Positions 49,049 to 59,026 of a stretch of 64,000 bases of DNA are shown here, one piece after another. Position 1 is the stretch's first letter; each line of letters starts with the position of its first letter. The stretch is taken from positions 1-64,000 of the forward strand of contig CAZSAT010000011.1 in NCBI GenBank assembly GCA_964604675.1, given 5' to 3'. The notes beneath the pieces were generated by a model, which did no database searches, was not told where the DNA came from, and was given only the letters and a program-made list of their open reading frames with translations. The translations under genes and the position numbers were made by a program. This DNA is from CAZSAT01 sp964604675 (GTDB lineage Bacteria; Myxococcota_A; UBA796; CAJQPC01).

Positions 49049-52000
49049 CGCCCCCGCTCCAGCAGAGCGTCCAGCGCCAGCACCTGGGCTGTGGGTGGCC
49101 GATCGAAGAACACGCCGCCGCCGTCGGGGTGCATGCCGCGCAGGAACGCGTACCAGCACCCGCCGAGGTGGCGGTCGGGGTCGTAGCCAGCCTGTCGCCA
49201 GCGCAGGTAGCGGTGCAGCGCGAGGGTGTAGAGCAGGTACTGCAGGGGGTAGTGGTGGTCCGCCATGGCACCCGCCAGGCGGTCGGGCGCGTAGCAACCG
49301 CGGGTGTCGCCGAGGTGGTTCGACTTGTAGTCAGCGATCACCCAGCGTTCACCGACGCGCGCCAGCAGGTCGATGCTGCCGGTCACGAAGCCCTGGAAGG
49401 GCGGTGCCGGCAGCGCGGCCAGCCGCTCGGCGTAGCCGTCGGGCAGTCCGGGCCCAGGGTGTTCGGCGAGCACCGCGGCCAGCGCCGCCGTGTTCACCCG
49501 TGCGAGCTGGGCCTCGAGACCGCCCGCAGCTGGGTACAGGAAGTCCATCTCGCGCACGGTGTGGTGGAGGTCCATCAGCCGCACGCCTGTGCCGTCGAGA
49601 GGCGCCGAGCAGATCTCGTCGAGCCCGTCGAGCACGAGCGGGAGCCACTCGTGCTCGATGCGCGCCTCGTCGAGGTGGCGCAGGACCACGTGGGCATCGC
49701 GGGGCGCCGCGAAGTCGATGTCTTCGAGAACACCGTGGAAGAAGAGCCCGGCCGTGGCACCGCGGGGAAACCCAGCCAGCAGCACGGGTGGACCCCCTGC
49801 AGGCTCGGGCCGAGCATGGCCCGTGCCCTGGTCCACCTCCATCCGGACCTTGCTCCCGGCGTGCACGAGGCCGGTGAAGCTGGTGCGCCGCCAGCCAGTG
49901 TCGAGCGTTGGGCGGGCGGCGATCGGGATGCCCAGCGGCTCCGAGGGCGGGCGCTTCGCCTCCCACCGAATGGCGTCTCCCGCCTGGGCGGTGCTCAGCT
50001 CGATGCGGCCCGCGGAGGCGGAGGCCAGCTTGTGCAGCTCGGCGCGCAGGGCCTCGTCGTCGAGGCCCGTGAACCGCTCCGAGGTGGCGGCCAGCCGCGC
50101 CGCGGGGCTGGGGTGCTCGCCCGCGTCCTGGTGCAGGGTCCAGGCCAGGGCCGACAGCTCGGCCTGGTACAGCGCGCCCCAGTACAGCACGCACCGATGG
50201 CGCGCGCGGGTGAGCGCCACGTAGAGCTTCCGGACGTTCTCGGCGCGGTGCTCTTCAGCGAGCCAGGCCAGGTGCTTTGGCTTGTTCCGCGAGCCCAGGT
50301 CGATCTTCACGCTGCGGTCGAGTCGGTCGTGGAAGACGAGGTACTCGGTGTCGTCGGCGCGCGGGGCCTGGGGATCCCAGAGGAAGGGACAGAACACGAT
50401 GGGGTACTCGAGGCCCTTCGCCCGGTGCACCGTGACGATCTCGATCGCGTCGGCGTCGGTCTCGAGGCGCAGCTCACGGGCCACGTCGTCGCCTCGCGCG
50501 CCCTGCTTCTGGCGCTCAAGCCAACGCCGGAGGCGCGCCGGGCCGAGGCCCTGCTCGACGCTAGCTCGATGGAGGATCTCGGCGAGGTGCAGCAGGTTGG
50601 TCACCCGTCGCTCGCCGTCCTGGTGCTCGAGCAGGCGCTTGCCCACTCCCAGCTCGGCGAGCAGCGCCCGGAACATCGGTGCGAAGCCCTGGCGATGCCA
50701 CTGCCGGTTCCACGCCCGGAAGCGCTCGACGTGGTCGTCCCATCGGCGCTCGTCGCGCTCCAGCTCGACCAGATCGTGAGCGTCGATGCCCAGCAGGCGG
50801 GTGGCCAGGGCCGCGCGGAGGGCCGTGGCGTGACCGGGCTCGCCGATGGCGCGCACTTCGCCGGCCAGGTCGCGCACGGGAAGCTGCGNNNNNNNNNNTG
50901 GCGCGCAGCACGAGCCCCAGCTCCAACGCGTCGTTGGTCTCGAAGACGCTGTCGGCGCTGCGGAGCACGCTGGGGATGCCCACGACTCGGAGCGCGTCCT
51001 GCACGAGCCGTGCTTGCCGGTTCGTCGCCGTGAGCACGGCGACATCGCGCGGGGCGACCTCGCGCCAACCGGGATCATCGTCTTCCCCCACGCGGATCCG
51101 AGGTCGAGCGTTGAGGAGGTGGGCGATGTCCCGCGCCACCATCCTGGGCAGGTGGGTGAGCGCCCAGGACTTGCGCACCTGGCCGTGCTTGGCGGTGTTC
51201 TTGTGGGGCCCGTCGTCCACGCGAGGCACGAAGCGGATGCTGAGGGGTGCGCCCGCCAGCCCAGCGAGCCGCCCCTCTTCGTGGGCTGCACGAACCTTGG
51301 GGTAGGTGATGTCCTCGAGCACGAAGGGGTGGCGGAGGCCCGGCCGGGCGAAGACGTGCTCGACCGCCTCGACCAGCCCCTCGTCGGAGCGCCAGTTGAC
51401 CTTCTGCGTGGACGTGGCGTGCGCATCGTGGCGCGCGTCCAGGTAGGCGAAGACGTCGGCACCGCGGAAGGCGTAGATGGCCTGCTTGGGGTCGCCGATC
51501 AGGTAGAGGAAGCCCCTGGCTGCCCCCGGCTCGTGGTGGAACGCTCGACGGAAGATGGCGTATTGCACGGCATCCGTGTCCTGGAACTCGTCGATGAGGG
51601 CGGCGCTGTACTGGCTGGTGATCGCATCGCGCAGCCGTGGCCCGCGGGCGGGGTCGGCCATCGCGTCGTCGAGCTGGGCCAACAGGTCGTCGAAGGTCTG
51701 CACACCGAGCGCGTGCTTCCTGCGAGGCAGCTCGTCCCGGAGGAAGGCCACGAAGTCCAGCTTCATGCGGAGCAGCCGGGCGGCCAGATCGGGGGTCTGT
51801 TCCTGCTCGGCGGCCCACATGGACGCGCAGGCTTCGTGCACGGGGTGGTCCGGGACCCTCGCACCCGCCTTCACCCACTTCGCCATGTGGTCCGGGGTGA
51901 GCAGCTCGAAGGCCGGGTCGAGCATCTCGCCCGGGCGGGCGTCACCGGTGACGAAGGCCTCGAGGGCCCCGATGGCCTGCTCCCGGGCCTCCAGGTTGTA

Positions 52001-52735
52001 GACCGGCCAGCGCAGCTTCGCCCAGCGGAAGCTGTCGCGGATCGCGGGCTCCTCGCGGCTCCAGATCTGCTTGAGACGTGAGCGCGCGGACTCCCAGTGC
52101 CCGAAGGTGAGCTGGGTTGCCCGTGGCACCTCGGCGGGCAGCACCTGCGCGCGCGGATGGCTCGTGACCTTCCTGGCGAGTCGGACCAGGCTCGACGGTC
52201 CGAAGCCGACGTCGTCGAGGTAGCGCAAGAAGGGCGGCGGCGCCGCGTGCACCCTCCGCGCCCAGAAGTCTCGTACGAGGTCGTCCACCAGCTCGCCCGG
52301 ATCGCTCACGAGCTCGGCCTCGAAGTCCGCGCCCGACTCGAAGGCGTTCTGCTGGAGCATGCGACGGCAGAACCCGTGGATGGTGCTGATGGCCGCTTCG
52401 TCGAAACACGTCACGGCCAGCTCCAGGCGGCGCCGTGCGGCCCCGAGGCCGTCGTGGGTGCGGGCGTGATCCACCAGGGCAGCGAGCTCCTCGTCCTCGG
52501 GGAGCTCGCGGGTGTCTTCCGCGTGGAGCAGCACCGCTGCCGCGGCCCGAAGCCGTGCGCGGATCCGATCGCGAAGCTCGGTGGTGGCGGCGTCGGTGAA
52601 GGTGACCACCAGGATCTGATCGACGGTGAAGGACTGCTCGACGATGAGCTGCAGGTACAGCGTGGTGATGTTGTAGGTCTTGCCGGTGCCGGCGGAGGCC
52701 TCCACCAGCCAGGTGCCTGGGACGAGCGCGTCCAT
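49045..52735 (-). CDS. recB: RecBCD subunit RecB, split by an assembly gap
   Basis: Roughly 1230 residues plus what the gap hides; E. coli RecB has 1180. The N-terminal part has Walker A ASAGTGKTYNI, VTFTDAATTELRDRI, ALIDEFQDTDAVQY and IGDPKQAIYAFRGADVF. After the gap come IVTVHRAKGLEYPIVF, VALTRARHRC and the nuclease core WVIADYKSNHLG. The 10-N run at 50889-50898 changes the reading frame between the two parts, which is an artefact of a fixed-length scaffold gap, not a mutation. The ATG at 52735 overlaps the recC stop by 1 nt; the stop overlaps recD by 4 nt. Confidence 0.95.
50889..50898. other. Assembly gap of 10 Ns inside recB
   Basis: Ten consecutive Ns. The recB frame differs on the two sides, so the true gap length is not 10. 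Confidence 0.99.
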
Positions 52736-55700
52736 CAGAGCTGGCCTTCTGCGACCAGGCGGTCGACGGAACCCCAGAGGTCCATGGCGAGGCGGTGGAA
52801 GGTTCGGTTCGGCGGGAGCTCCAGCTCGCCCGGCAGGTGGTAGTCCCGATCGTAGGGGGCCGCGCCGCCGAAGAAGCGCTGGTGGTAGGGGTCCGAACTC
52901 TCGCCATCGGCGTGGAAGGGGTCCCACGCCCCTGCGGCGTTGAAGCCGGCGTTGTGTTGGAACCGAGGGTCGTCGATGGACGCGTCAGGCTCCGAGCGCC
53001 TGGCCTTGTCGAACTCCTGTGCCACGCGGCGGTACCAGGCACGGCTCGTCTCGGGGAAGAAGAGCCGTGGCTGCTGGAGGCCTTCCCAGTACAAGCGCGT
53101 GAGTGCGACCAACACGGCGGTGGCCTGCTGAGGTTGGACCGCCCTCAGCACGAGCACGCTGACGGCGCCCCCCTGGCGCGGTCGTCCCACGAGGGTGGAG
53201 GGGCCGGGCGCCACCAGGCACATGGCGAGGTGACGCACCCAGAGCCGCAGCACATGCCGCGCGCGCAAGTGGCCGAACCGATGCATCACCTGGCCGCCGA
53301 CGAAGCGATCGCTCACCTGGCCCGAGAAGCGCGTGCCGTCGAAGTCGACGTTCACCACCACGTCCTCGAGGCGGCCACCGCGTCGGCGGGCCACCACCGC
53401 CTCGGCGATGGCGACCGCACGCGCGCGTTCGTCGTCGTGCACCAGCTGTCCCGGAGCCCCAGCGGGGAGCAGCCCGCGGGCCTGGAGCAGGGGGCGGGTC
53501 TCGATGACGCCCTCGTCGAGGATGAGGCGCAGGAGCTCGTTGCCGACCTCCCAGCGGGCAACGCCGCTGAGCTGGCTCGGTTCCCGGTCGTCGAGCAAGA
53601 GCTCGTCTTCGTCGAAGCGGAGCCCGAGACGGCGCCTGAGCAACCACCGGACGGGGCTCTCCAGGAACTTCATCAGGTCGCCGAGGGTGACGGCACGCTC
53701 CACCCCCGGAAGCTCGGGGAGCGGGCGCCTCAGGAGCGGCGGTGCCGCCACCCGGTGGAGGCCCTGAACGGCCTTCGCTCCGTCGAGCCAGCGCGCGTCC
53801 CAGCTCTGGAGGCGGCGTACCGGGTCGCGATCCGGTCCGCCGTAGAGCACGGGCGAGAAGGGCTGGAGCGGGTGCCGTGTCCTCAACTGGCGCACCAACA
53901 GGCGCCCGTCCTCGGGTAGGAAGCCCTCCTCCAACACGTCGAAGAGCTCGCCCACGGGCACCGCCGGCGCGATGGCCTTGTTGTTCTTCCAGCCCGTGTA
54001 GAGCACCAGCAGCCGGTCGCGCGCAGCCAGCACCGCTTCGAGGAAGAGGTAACGGTCGTCATCGCGCGGGCTTCGGTCGCCGGGGCGCCGCCTCGAGCGC
54101 ATGAGGTCGAAGCCCAGGCGGTGTTCGGCCCGAGGAAAGGCGGCGTCGTCCATGCCCAGGAGCGCCACGACACGAAACGGAATCGAGCGCATGGGGACGA
54201 GTGCGCAGAAGGTGACACCGCCCGACGAGAGCCCCGAGCTGCCCGCCGGTTCCGCAAACGCGCCCTCGATCATGTTGCGCGCCACCTCCCGCGGTACCGG
54301 CGCTTCGAAGCCGGCGGCGTCAGCGCGCTCCGCGAGCCCTTTCAGCACGCCGCGCACCGCCTGGTGGTCGAAGAGGGCGTCGCCCTTGGCGTCGATGAGG
54401 CGGTCCGCGGCCTCGGCGAGCCGCTCGCACCAGGCAGCGATCGGCACCGGACCGGTCAGGGTCTGCAGCGTGTGCGTGAGCGCTTCGACGAAGTCTGCGA
54501 AGCGACCCAGGAGCCGCGCGTCCCCTCCTTCGATCTCGTCGTAGGGCAGCACGCCGGCGAAGAGCGCCGCACCCTGCGCCGGCGCCGCGTAGCCGAGCAG
54601 GAGCCGGTCCAGGCCGAAGCGCCAGGTGTTCTGGGCTTCGGCCGGCTGACCGTGGGCGGCGCGGTGTTCGGCGTCGAGCCCCCAGCGGACGCCGCTGTCG
54701 CGCACCCACCTGGCCACCGCGTCGAGCTCGTCGACGAGGATCTCGAAGCGCGCACACACCGGCTCCATGCAGAGCAGGTCGTGCACCTCGTTGGCCGTGA
54801 CACGCCCACCGACGAGGTCCATCACCCGAAGGAGCACCTCGGCGACGCCGTTGTCCTTGCGCAGGCTGCGGTCGGCGATCCGGTAGGGAATGGCGCCGGC
54901 CGGAGCCGGCCCGGGAGGTGCGTCGGGGTCGCTGGCCACCGGGTCGAAGGCTGCCCGGACCAGGGGCGCGAAGCCCTCGACATCCGGGCACATGACCACC
55001 ACGTCGCGCGGCTGCAGCGTGGGGTCGGACTCGAACAGGCTTCGGAGCTGGTCGCGAAGGACCTCGACCTGCCGCATGGGCCCGTGGCACGCGTGCAGGG
55101 TGATGCTCGTGTCGCTGACGGGCACCTGCACGCGCGGCGTGTCGGGATCGCGTCCACGGTGGCGGAGGTGCATGACGTCGGCCTGCAGACGGTGCAGGAG
55201 CGAGTCCTCCGCGGGGGCGACGAAGTGCTCCGAGTCCAGAGCGTCCAGCTCGGTGAGCGCGTCCTGGAACTCCCGACCGATCCGTCCGAGCGAGGCGAGG
55301 AGGGGGTGGCCCTGCTCCACGTGCACCAGAGCGGGGTCGTCGATGCCCAGTGAGGCGGCGGCGGCGAGGGCCTGCTTGGCGGGGCGCGTGTCGGCAAACC
55401 AGCGGTTGGACGGCTGCAGCACGAAGAGGTGGACCTCCGAGCGCTCCCCGAGGGCGCGGAGCAGCTCCAGGTAGAAGGGCGGCAGGGTGGAGAGGCCGAA
55501 GAGGCAAAGGCGCGCCGGGAGGTCGAGCGGAGCCGGTGCCTTCAGCCGCGCGACGAAGGCCCTGGCCGCGTCGCCCAGATGGGGTGCGGCCATGCTCTCG
55601 CGGAGTGCCCGCCAGAGCCGAGGCTGCCAGGGATCCTGCTGTTCGGGCGTGTCCCACGCGCGGAGCATGTCGCGGCGGTAGGTGATGTAGCGGTCGAAGA

Positions 55701-56100
55701 CCCCGGCGATGCGCTGGGCGAGTTGCCACGCCTTGCGGCCGTAGGGCTCGCCGTCCAGGTACGCCGCGAGCGGTGCGAACGCCGGGTCGTCGAGGTGGCG
55801 GGGCACCTGGCCCAGCACCGAGAAGATGAGGTGGTCGGGTCGCCAGCGTTCGCTGACCTCGCCGACGTCGAGGACCTCGTCGAAGCGATCGGCCAGGAAG
55901 CGCGCGGGAAAGGGGAAGTCGACATGGGCGCAGACGCCGAGCCGCTGCGCCAGCTCCATCGACACCCAGCGCTCCAGTCCCCGGCTGGGGATGGCCACCA
56001 CCTCGCGGGCGAAGGGGTCCGACTGGGGCTCTGCGAGCACGTCGCACAGCGCGTCGGCGAGCAACTCGGCCCGGTTCGATCGGTGGACGTAGAACCCCAT
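52735..56100 (-). CDS. recC: RecBCD subunit RecC
   Basis: 1121 residues, matching E. coli RecC (1122). Recognisable parts are the start GFYVHRSNRAELLADAL, IPSRGLERWVSMELAQRLGV, CLFGLSTLPPFYLELLRAL, HACHGPMRQVEVLRDQL, FCALVPMRSIPFRVVALLGM and DRYLFLEAVLAARDRLLVLYTG. RecC recognises Chi and guides single strands between RecB and RecD. It is the first gene of the minus-strand run. TAGCGC stands 6 nt before the ATG, an imperfect version of the leaderless box. Spacing to the phospholipase C-like gene upstream is 57 bp on the same strand. Confidence 0.95.
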   Translation of the reverse strand: MGFYVHRSNRAELLADALCDVLAEPQSDPFAREVVAIPSRGLERWVSMELAQRLGVCAHVDFPFPARFLADRFDEVLDVGEVSERWRPDHLIFSVLGQVPRHLDDPAFAPLAAYLDGEPYGRKAWQLAQRIAGVFDRYITYRRDMLRAWDTPEQQDPWQPRLWRALRESMAAPHLGDAARAFVARLKAPAPLDLPARLCLFGLSTLPPFYLELLRALGERSEVHLFVLQPSNRWFADTRPAKQALAAAASLGIDDPALVHVEQGHPLLASLGRIGREFQDALTELDALDSEHFVAPAEDSLLHRLQADVMHLRHRGRDPDTPRVQVPVSDTSITLHACHGPMRQVEVLRDQLRSLFESDPTLQPRDVVVMCPDVEGFAPLVRAAFDPVASDPDAPPGPAPAGAIPYRIADRSLRKDNGVAEVLLRVMDLVGGRVTANEVHDLLCMEPVCARFEILVDELDAVARWVRDSGVRWGLDAEHRAAHGQPAEAQNTWRFGLDRLLLGYAAPAQGAALFAGVLPYDEIEGGDARLLGRFADFVEALTHTLQTLTGPVPIAAWCERLAEAADRLIDAKGDALFDHQAVRGVLKGLAERADAAGFEAPVPREVARNMIEGAFAEPAGSSGLSSGGVTFCALVPMRSIPFRVVALLGMDDAAFPRAEHRLGFDLMRSRRRPGDRSPRDDDRYLFLEAVLAARDRLLVLYTGWKNNKAIAPAVPVGELFDVLEEGFLPEDGRLLVRQLRTRHPLQPFSPVLYGGPDRDPVRRLQSWDARWLDGAKAVQGLHRVAAPPLLRRPLPELPGVERAVTLGDLMKFLESPVRWLLRRRLGLRFDEDELLLDDREPSQLSGVARWEVGNELLRLILDEGVIETRPLLQARGLLPAGAPGQLVHDDERARAVAIAEAVVARRRGGRLEDVVVNVDFDGTRFSGQVSDRFVGGQVMHRFGHLRARHVLRLWVRHLAMCLVAPGPSTLVGRPRQGGAVSVLVLRAVQPQQATAVLVALTRLYWEGLQQPRLFFPETSRAWYRRVAQEFDKARRSEPDASIDDPRFQHNAGFNAAGAWDPFHADGESSDPYHQRFFGGAAPYDRDYHLPGELELPPNRTFHRLAMDLWGSVDRLVAEGQL

Positions 56101-56157
56101 GGTGAGGCGCTAACCGGGGTTCTCGGGCTGGGGAGACCAGAATCTGTCCGCCCGCGG

Positions 56158-57531
56158 TCAGTCCACCAGGCCGAGCCGAGCGGCCTGACTCGCCATCAGC
56201 CGGCGCACCTCGCCGCGGTCCAGGCGAAGCAGCTCCGGCTGGTTGGCCTGCACCCAGGCGAGCAGCTCGGGTTGACTGCCCGGCTCGCGCGCCAGGCTGT
56301 CGACGCCGTACTGGCAGTCCTCGGTCACCTCCTCGTCGGGCACGTCGAAGGCGGGCAGCGTGACCGGCTCGAGCGGCTCACCTGCAGCCATGCGCTCCTC
56401 GTCCAGGCAGACGCTCGCGCTCTGGACCCCGGCGATCCGCGTGTTCCAGGGCTCGAGTCCGAAGAGCTCGCACACGAGCTTCAGGGTGGAGGCGTTGTCG
56501 AGGTCGTCGTCGATCACGCCCTGCTTCACCCACGGACCCACGAAGACCGTCGGCACGCGGAAGCCCATCTGGTCGAAGCCCTCGTCGGCGTGATCGTCGG
56601 GCGTGGTGGGTGGCGGCACGTGGTCGTAGAAGCCGCCATGCTCGTCGTAGGTGATCACGAGCAGGCAGCGCTCCCAGGCAGGGGACTGGGCGAGGGCCTC
56701 GTAGATGGTCGCGAGGAACATCTGTCCGAGCCCTGGATGGTGCGGCGGGTGGTCGTCGTTGTAGCTGAAGCCTGGATCGATCCAGGTGAAGGCGGGAAGT
56801 CGGCCCCCTTCCGCGGCGTCGAAGAAGTCCTCGAGCAGGGCGATGCGGGTGTCGTCCCAGGTGTTGGCCAACAGCCCGAGAAACGGCACGTCGGTGTAGT
56901 AGTACGCCCAGTCCAGCCCCGCGGCGTCCAGCTGCGTGTACACGTTCTCCGACTGGAGGGCCCCCTCCTGGACGTCGTTGCCCTTTCGACCGTCGCTGGT
57001 GCCCGCGTGGCCATAGAAGCGGTTCGGCCAGGTCGGCCCCATCACCGAGCAGAAGAAGTGGTGCGGGAGGCAGTAGGCGTCCGCGAGGGCGTAGTGCACG
57101 GGCAGGTCGTCGCGGTTGTAGTAGCCGAGCGCCTCCGACGCGATGTCCGCGCCATGACGCTTCTCGTGCTCCGACGCGAAGCCGTCCATGGCGCCATCGT
57201 TGAACTGGTCGTGCGAGTCGCCCCAGCCGTGGGGTGGGTCGGCCTGGCAGTCGAGGTCGAGGTGGTGGACCTGCACCGGCGTGCCGTCGGTCAGGGGGTT
57301 CTCCTCGGCGCCGGTCAGGCCATCGACGTCGTCGCGCCCCTCCGCGGCGGTGAGGCTGCCGAGGTAGTGGTCGAACGAACGGTTCTCCATCATCACCACG
57401 ATGACGTGATCGATCCGTCCCGGCTCCGTCGCGGAGTCGCCGCCTGGTTCGCCCTTGCAAGCGGGAAGGGACGCGCCGGCGAGGCCAGCGGCGCCGCTGC
57501 GGAGGACGGTGCGGCGGGTGGGTCGAGCCAT
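56158..57531 (-). CDS. Tat-exported phosphoesterase (phospholipase C / acid phosphatase superfamily)
   Basis: 457 residues. The twin-arginine signal TRRTVLRSGAAGLAGASLPAC may end in a lipobox (LPAC). The catalytic opening DHVIVVMMENRSFDHYLGSL is the hallmark of the bacterial phospholipase C/AcpA superfamily, with later blocks HDQFNDGAMDGF, CLPHHFFCSVMGPTWPNR and LLVITYDEHGGFYDHVPPP. It probably hydrolyses phospholipids or phosphomonoesters outside the cytoplasm. The ATG at 57531 has GGGAG 6 nt upstream and is preferred to one 10 codons earlier because it starts the Tat motif properly. It diverges from the SGNH-like gene. Confidence 0.92.
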   Translation of the reverse strand: MARPTRRTVLRSGAAGLAGASLPACKGEPGGDSATEPGRIDHVIVVMMENRSFDHYLGSLTAAEGRDDVDGLTGAEENPLTDGTPVQVHHLDLDCQADPPHGWGDSHDQFNDGAMDGFASEHEKRHGADIASEALGYYNRDDLPVHYALADAYCLPHHFFCSVMGPTWPNRFYGHAGTSDGRKGNDVQEGALQSENVYTQLDAAGLDWAYYYTDVPFLGLLANTWDDTRIALLEDFFDAAEGGRLPAFTWIDPGFSYNDDHPPHHPGLGQMFLATIYEALAQSPAWERCLLVITYDEHGGFYDHVPPPTTPDDHADEGFDQMGFRVPTVFVGPWVKQGVIDDDLDNASTLKLVCELFGLEPWNTRIAGVQSASVCLDEERMAAGEPLEPVTLPAFDVPDEEVTEDCQYGVDSLAREPGSQPELLAWVQANQPELLRLDRGEVRRLMASQAARLGLVD

Positions 57532-57583
57532 GGTGTCTCCCAGTGGCCCTTCGCATAGCATTCCGTCGCCGGGGTAGGAGGGG

Positions 57584-57595
57584 TAGGCTCAGGCG
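57584..57595 (+). promoter_or_regulatory. Leaderless-type promoter -10 for the SGNH-like gene
   Basis: TAGGCT at 57584-57589, 6 nt, then GTG at 57596. TTCCGT lies 17 nt upstream of the hexamer and might be a weak -35. Confidence 0.6.
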
Positions 57596-58615
57596 GTGTT
57601 TGTACGCTTGGTCCTGGTCTTTGCAGGCCTCGTGCTGGGGCTGGCGTGCGGTGAAGCCGCGCTCCGCGCCAGCTACGCGACCCTCCCGAGCCTCGCGGCC
57701 GGCAAGCAGGCGGGCTTTGCGGTCTCGGTCTTCGAAGCGCTCGAGCGGCAGCAGCCGCGCGAGGACGGCGCCGGCCGCTGCCACCACGTGCAGGCATCGG
57801 GCGCTTCGCCGTCGCTCCGGCTGACCCGCGTCGGCCAGGGCCCCGAGCTGGAGCTGTGGTTCGCGGGCGACAGCGTGACGGAGGCTTTCGGGGTCACGCC
57901 GAGCCAGGGCTTCGCGCGCCGCCTGGCGGACGTGGTGGCCGCTCAGCTCGAGGTGACCGTGGTGCTCCGCAACCTCGCGTTCAGCGCGGCTGGCTACTGC
58001 GGGGCGCTCAATGCGGTGCACCAGGAGCTGACGGTGTCACGGCCCGACCTGGTGGTCGTGGTGGTGACCGGCGACGATCTCGAGGACCGCGCCATGGTGC
58101 GCGTGAGCGACGGGGTCATCGCCTTTCCGTCCACCATCGAGGGGCGCGTGCTCCGGTTCGCGGCGCGACGGAGCTACCTGGTGAACCTCGCGTGGTTCAC
58201 CCGGCTCCGTCGGGTCGAGAAGTCGCCTCGTCGCTTCGTCGGGCACGGTGGGCAGCACGACTTCGTGGAGGCCCAGCGGCAGCTCGATGTGGCTGTCGAA
58301 AGGGCCGGTGGGCGCACCCTCAGGGTGGTGCTTCCTGCCCCTGGACAGGCCTTCTGCCGGCCTTCGAAGCGCGCCACCGCGCGCTGCAACTGGATGGCGT
58401 CGGACCTCGATCTGATGGCCAACCTGCTCATCGACGCCGGGGCGGACGTGGCCGATCTGCGCGGTGTCTGGGACGGTGAGGAGGAGCCGCCGTGCATCCC
58501 GTCGGAAGCCGACGCCGCCCGACAGGGCACCCTCGCCATCCACCCCCACGCGGAGGGTCACGCCGCCGTGGCGAACGCGCTCGCGCCTGCGCTGCTCGCG
58601 GCGGTCAGGCGCTGA
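57596..58615 (+). CDS. Membrane-anchored SGNH/GDSL-like hydrolase
   Basis: 339 residues. An N-terminal hydrophobic segment (VRLVLVFAGLVLGLACGEAAL) is a signal anchor or signal peptide. The SGNH blocks are visible: GDSVTEAFG (nucleophile Ser), NLAFSAAGYCG with the likely oxyanion Gly/Asn region, VVVVTGDDL, and IHPHAEGHAAVANAL with the catalytic His (HPxxxGH) of block V. Such enzymes remove acyl or acetyl groups from lipids and glycans. The usual Asp before the His is replaced by His in this stretch, so the exact triad is uncertain. Its stop directly abuts the stop of the convergent haem lipoprotein gene. Confidence 0.75.
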   Translation: MFVRLVLVFAGLVLGLACGEAALRASYATLPSLAAGKQAGFAVSVFEALERQQPREDGAGRCHHVQASGASPSLRLTRVGQGPELELWFAGDSVTEAFGVTPSQGFARRLADVVAAQLEVTVVLRNLAFSAAGYCGALNAVHQELTVSRPDLVVVVVTGDDLEDRAMVRVSDGVIAFPSTIEGRVLRFAARRSYLVNLAWFTRLRRVEKSPRRFVGHGGQHDFVEAQRQLDVAVERAGGRTLRVVLPAPGQAFCRPSKRATARCNWMASDLDLMANLLIDAGADVADLRGVWDGEEEPPCIPSEADAARQGTLAIHPHAEGHAAVANALAPALLAAVRR

Positions 58616-59023
58616 TCAGGAGCCAGGCTCTCCGCACGCGAGCCACCAGCTCAGCCGTGTGCGGTCGTCGTCGGTGACGCCTCCAGCGGGCGGCATGGAC
58701 GGGTTCTCGCCCGCGGCACGCGCCAGGATGCGGTCGGACCACGCCCACGCGTCGTCCACGGTGTCGAACACGACCTCCTCGGGCGCGCCGTAGCGGTTGG
58801 TGGCCGTGGACGCGTGGCACCCTTGGCACGACTCGGTGAGGAAGCCGCGCCCCCAGCTGTTCCACGTGACCGTCATGGCCTCGGAGCACGGATCGCTGGT
58901 GTCGAGGGCGGCGTCGGTGTCGGTGACGACCTGTGTGTCGGCCGGAGCGCCATCGCGCTCCTGGCTCGTGTCAGCGGCCCCTTCGGACGGGGCGCCCGTG
59001 CACGCCAGCAGCCAGACCAGCAC
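58616..59023 (-). CDS. Haem-binding (cytochrome c-type) lipoprotein
   Basis: 135 residues. Signal MLVWLLAC with the lipobox cysteine at position 8; an in-frame TGA two codons upstream proves that the signal cannot be longer. After an acidic, Thr-rich linker, one haem c site CQGCH occurs, with a likely distal Met in NPSMPPAGG and the ending LSWWLACG. This matches the single-haem domains found in planctomycete and myxobacterial cell-surface cytochromes. It starts 3 nt after the patatin gene stop and is probably co-translated. Confidence 0.82.
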   Translation of the reverse strand: MLVWLLACTGAPSEGAADTSQERDGAPADTQVVTDTDAALDTSDPCSEAMTVTWNSWGRGFLTESCQGCHASTATNRYGAPEEVVFDTVDDAWAWSDRILARAAGENPSMPPAGGVTDDDRTRLSWWLACGEPGS

Positions 59024-59026
59024 GGC

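Noticed and set aside
50561..52927. recB as a frameshifted pseudogene
   Set aside because: The frame change coincides exactly with the N run; both halves have intact motifs.
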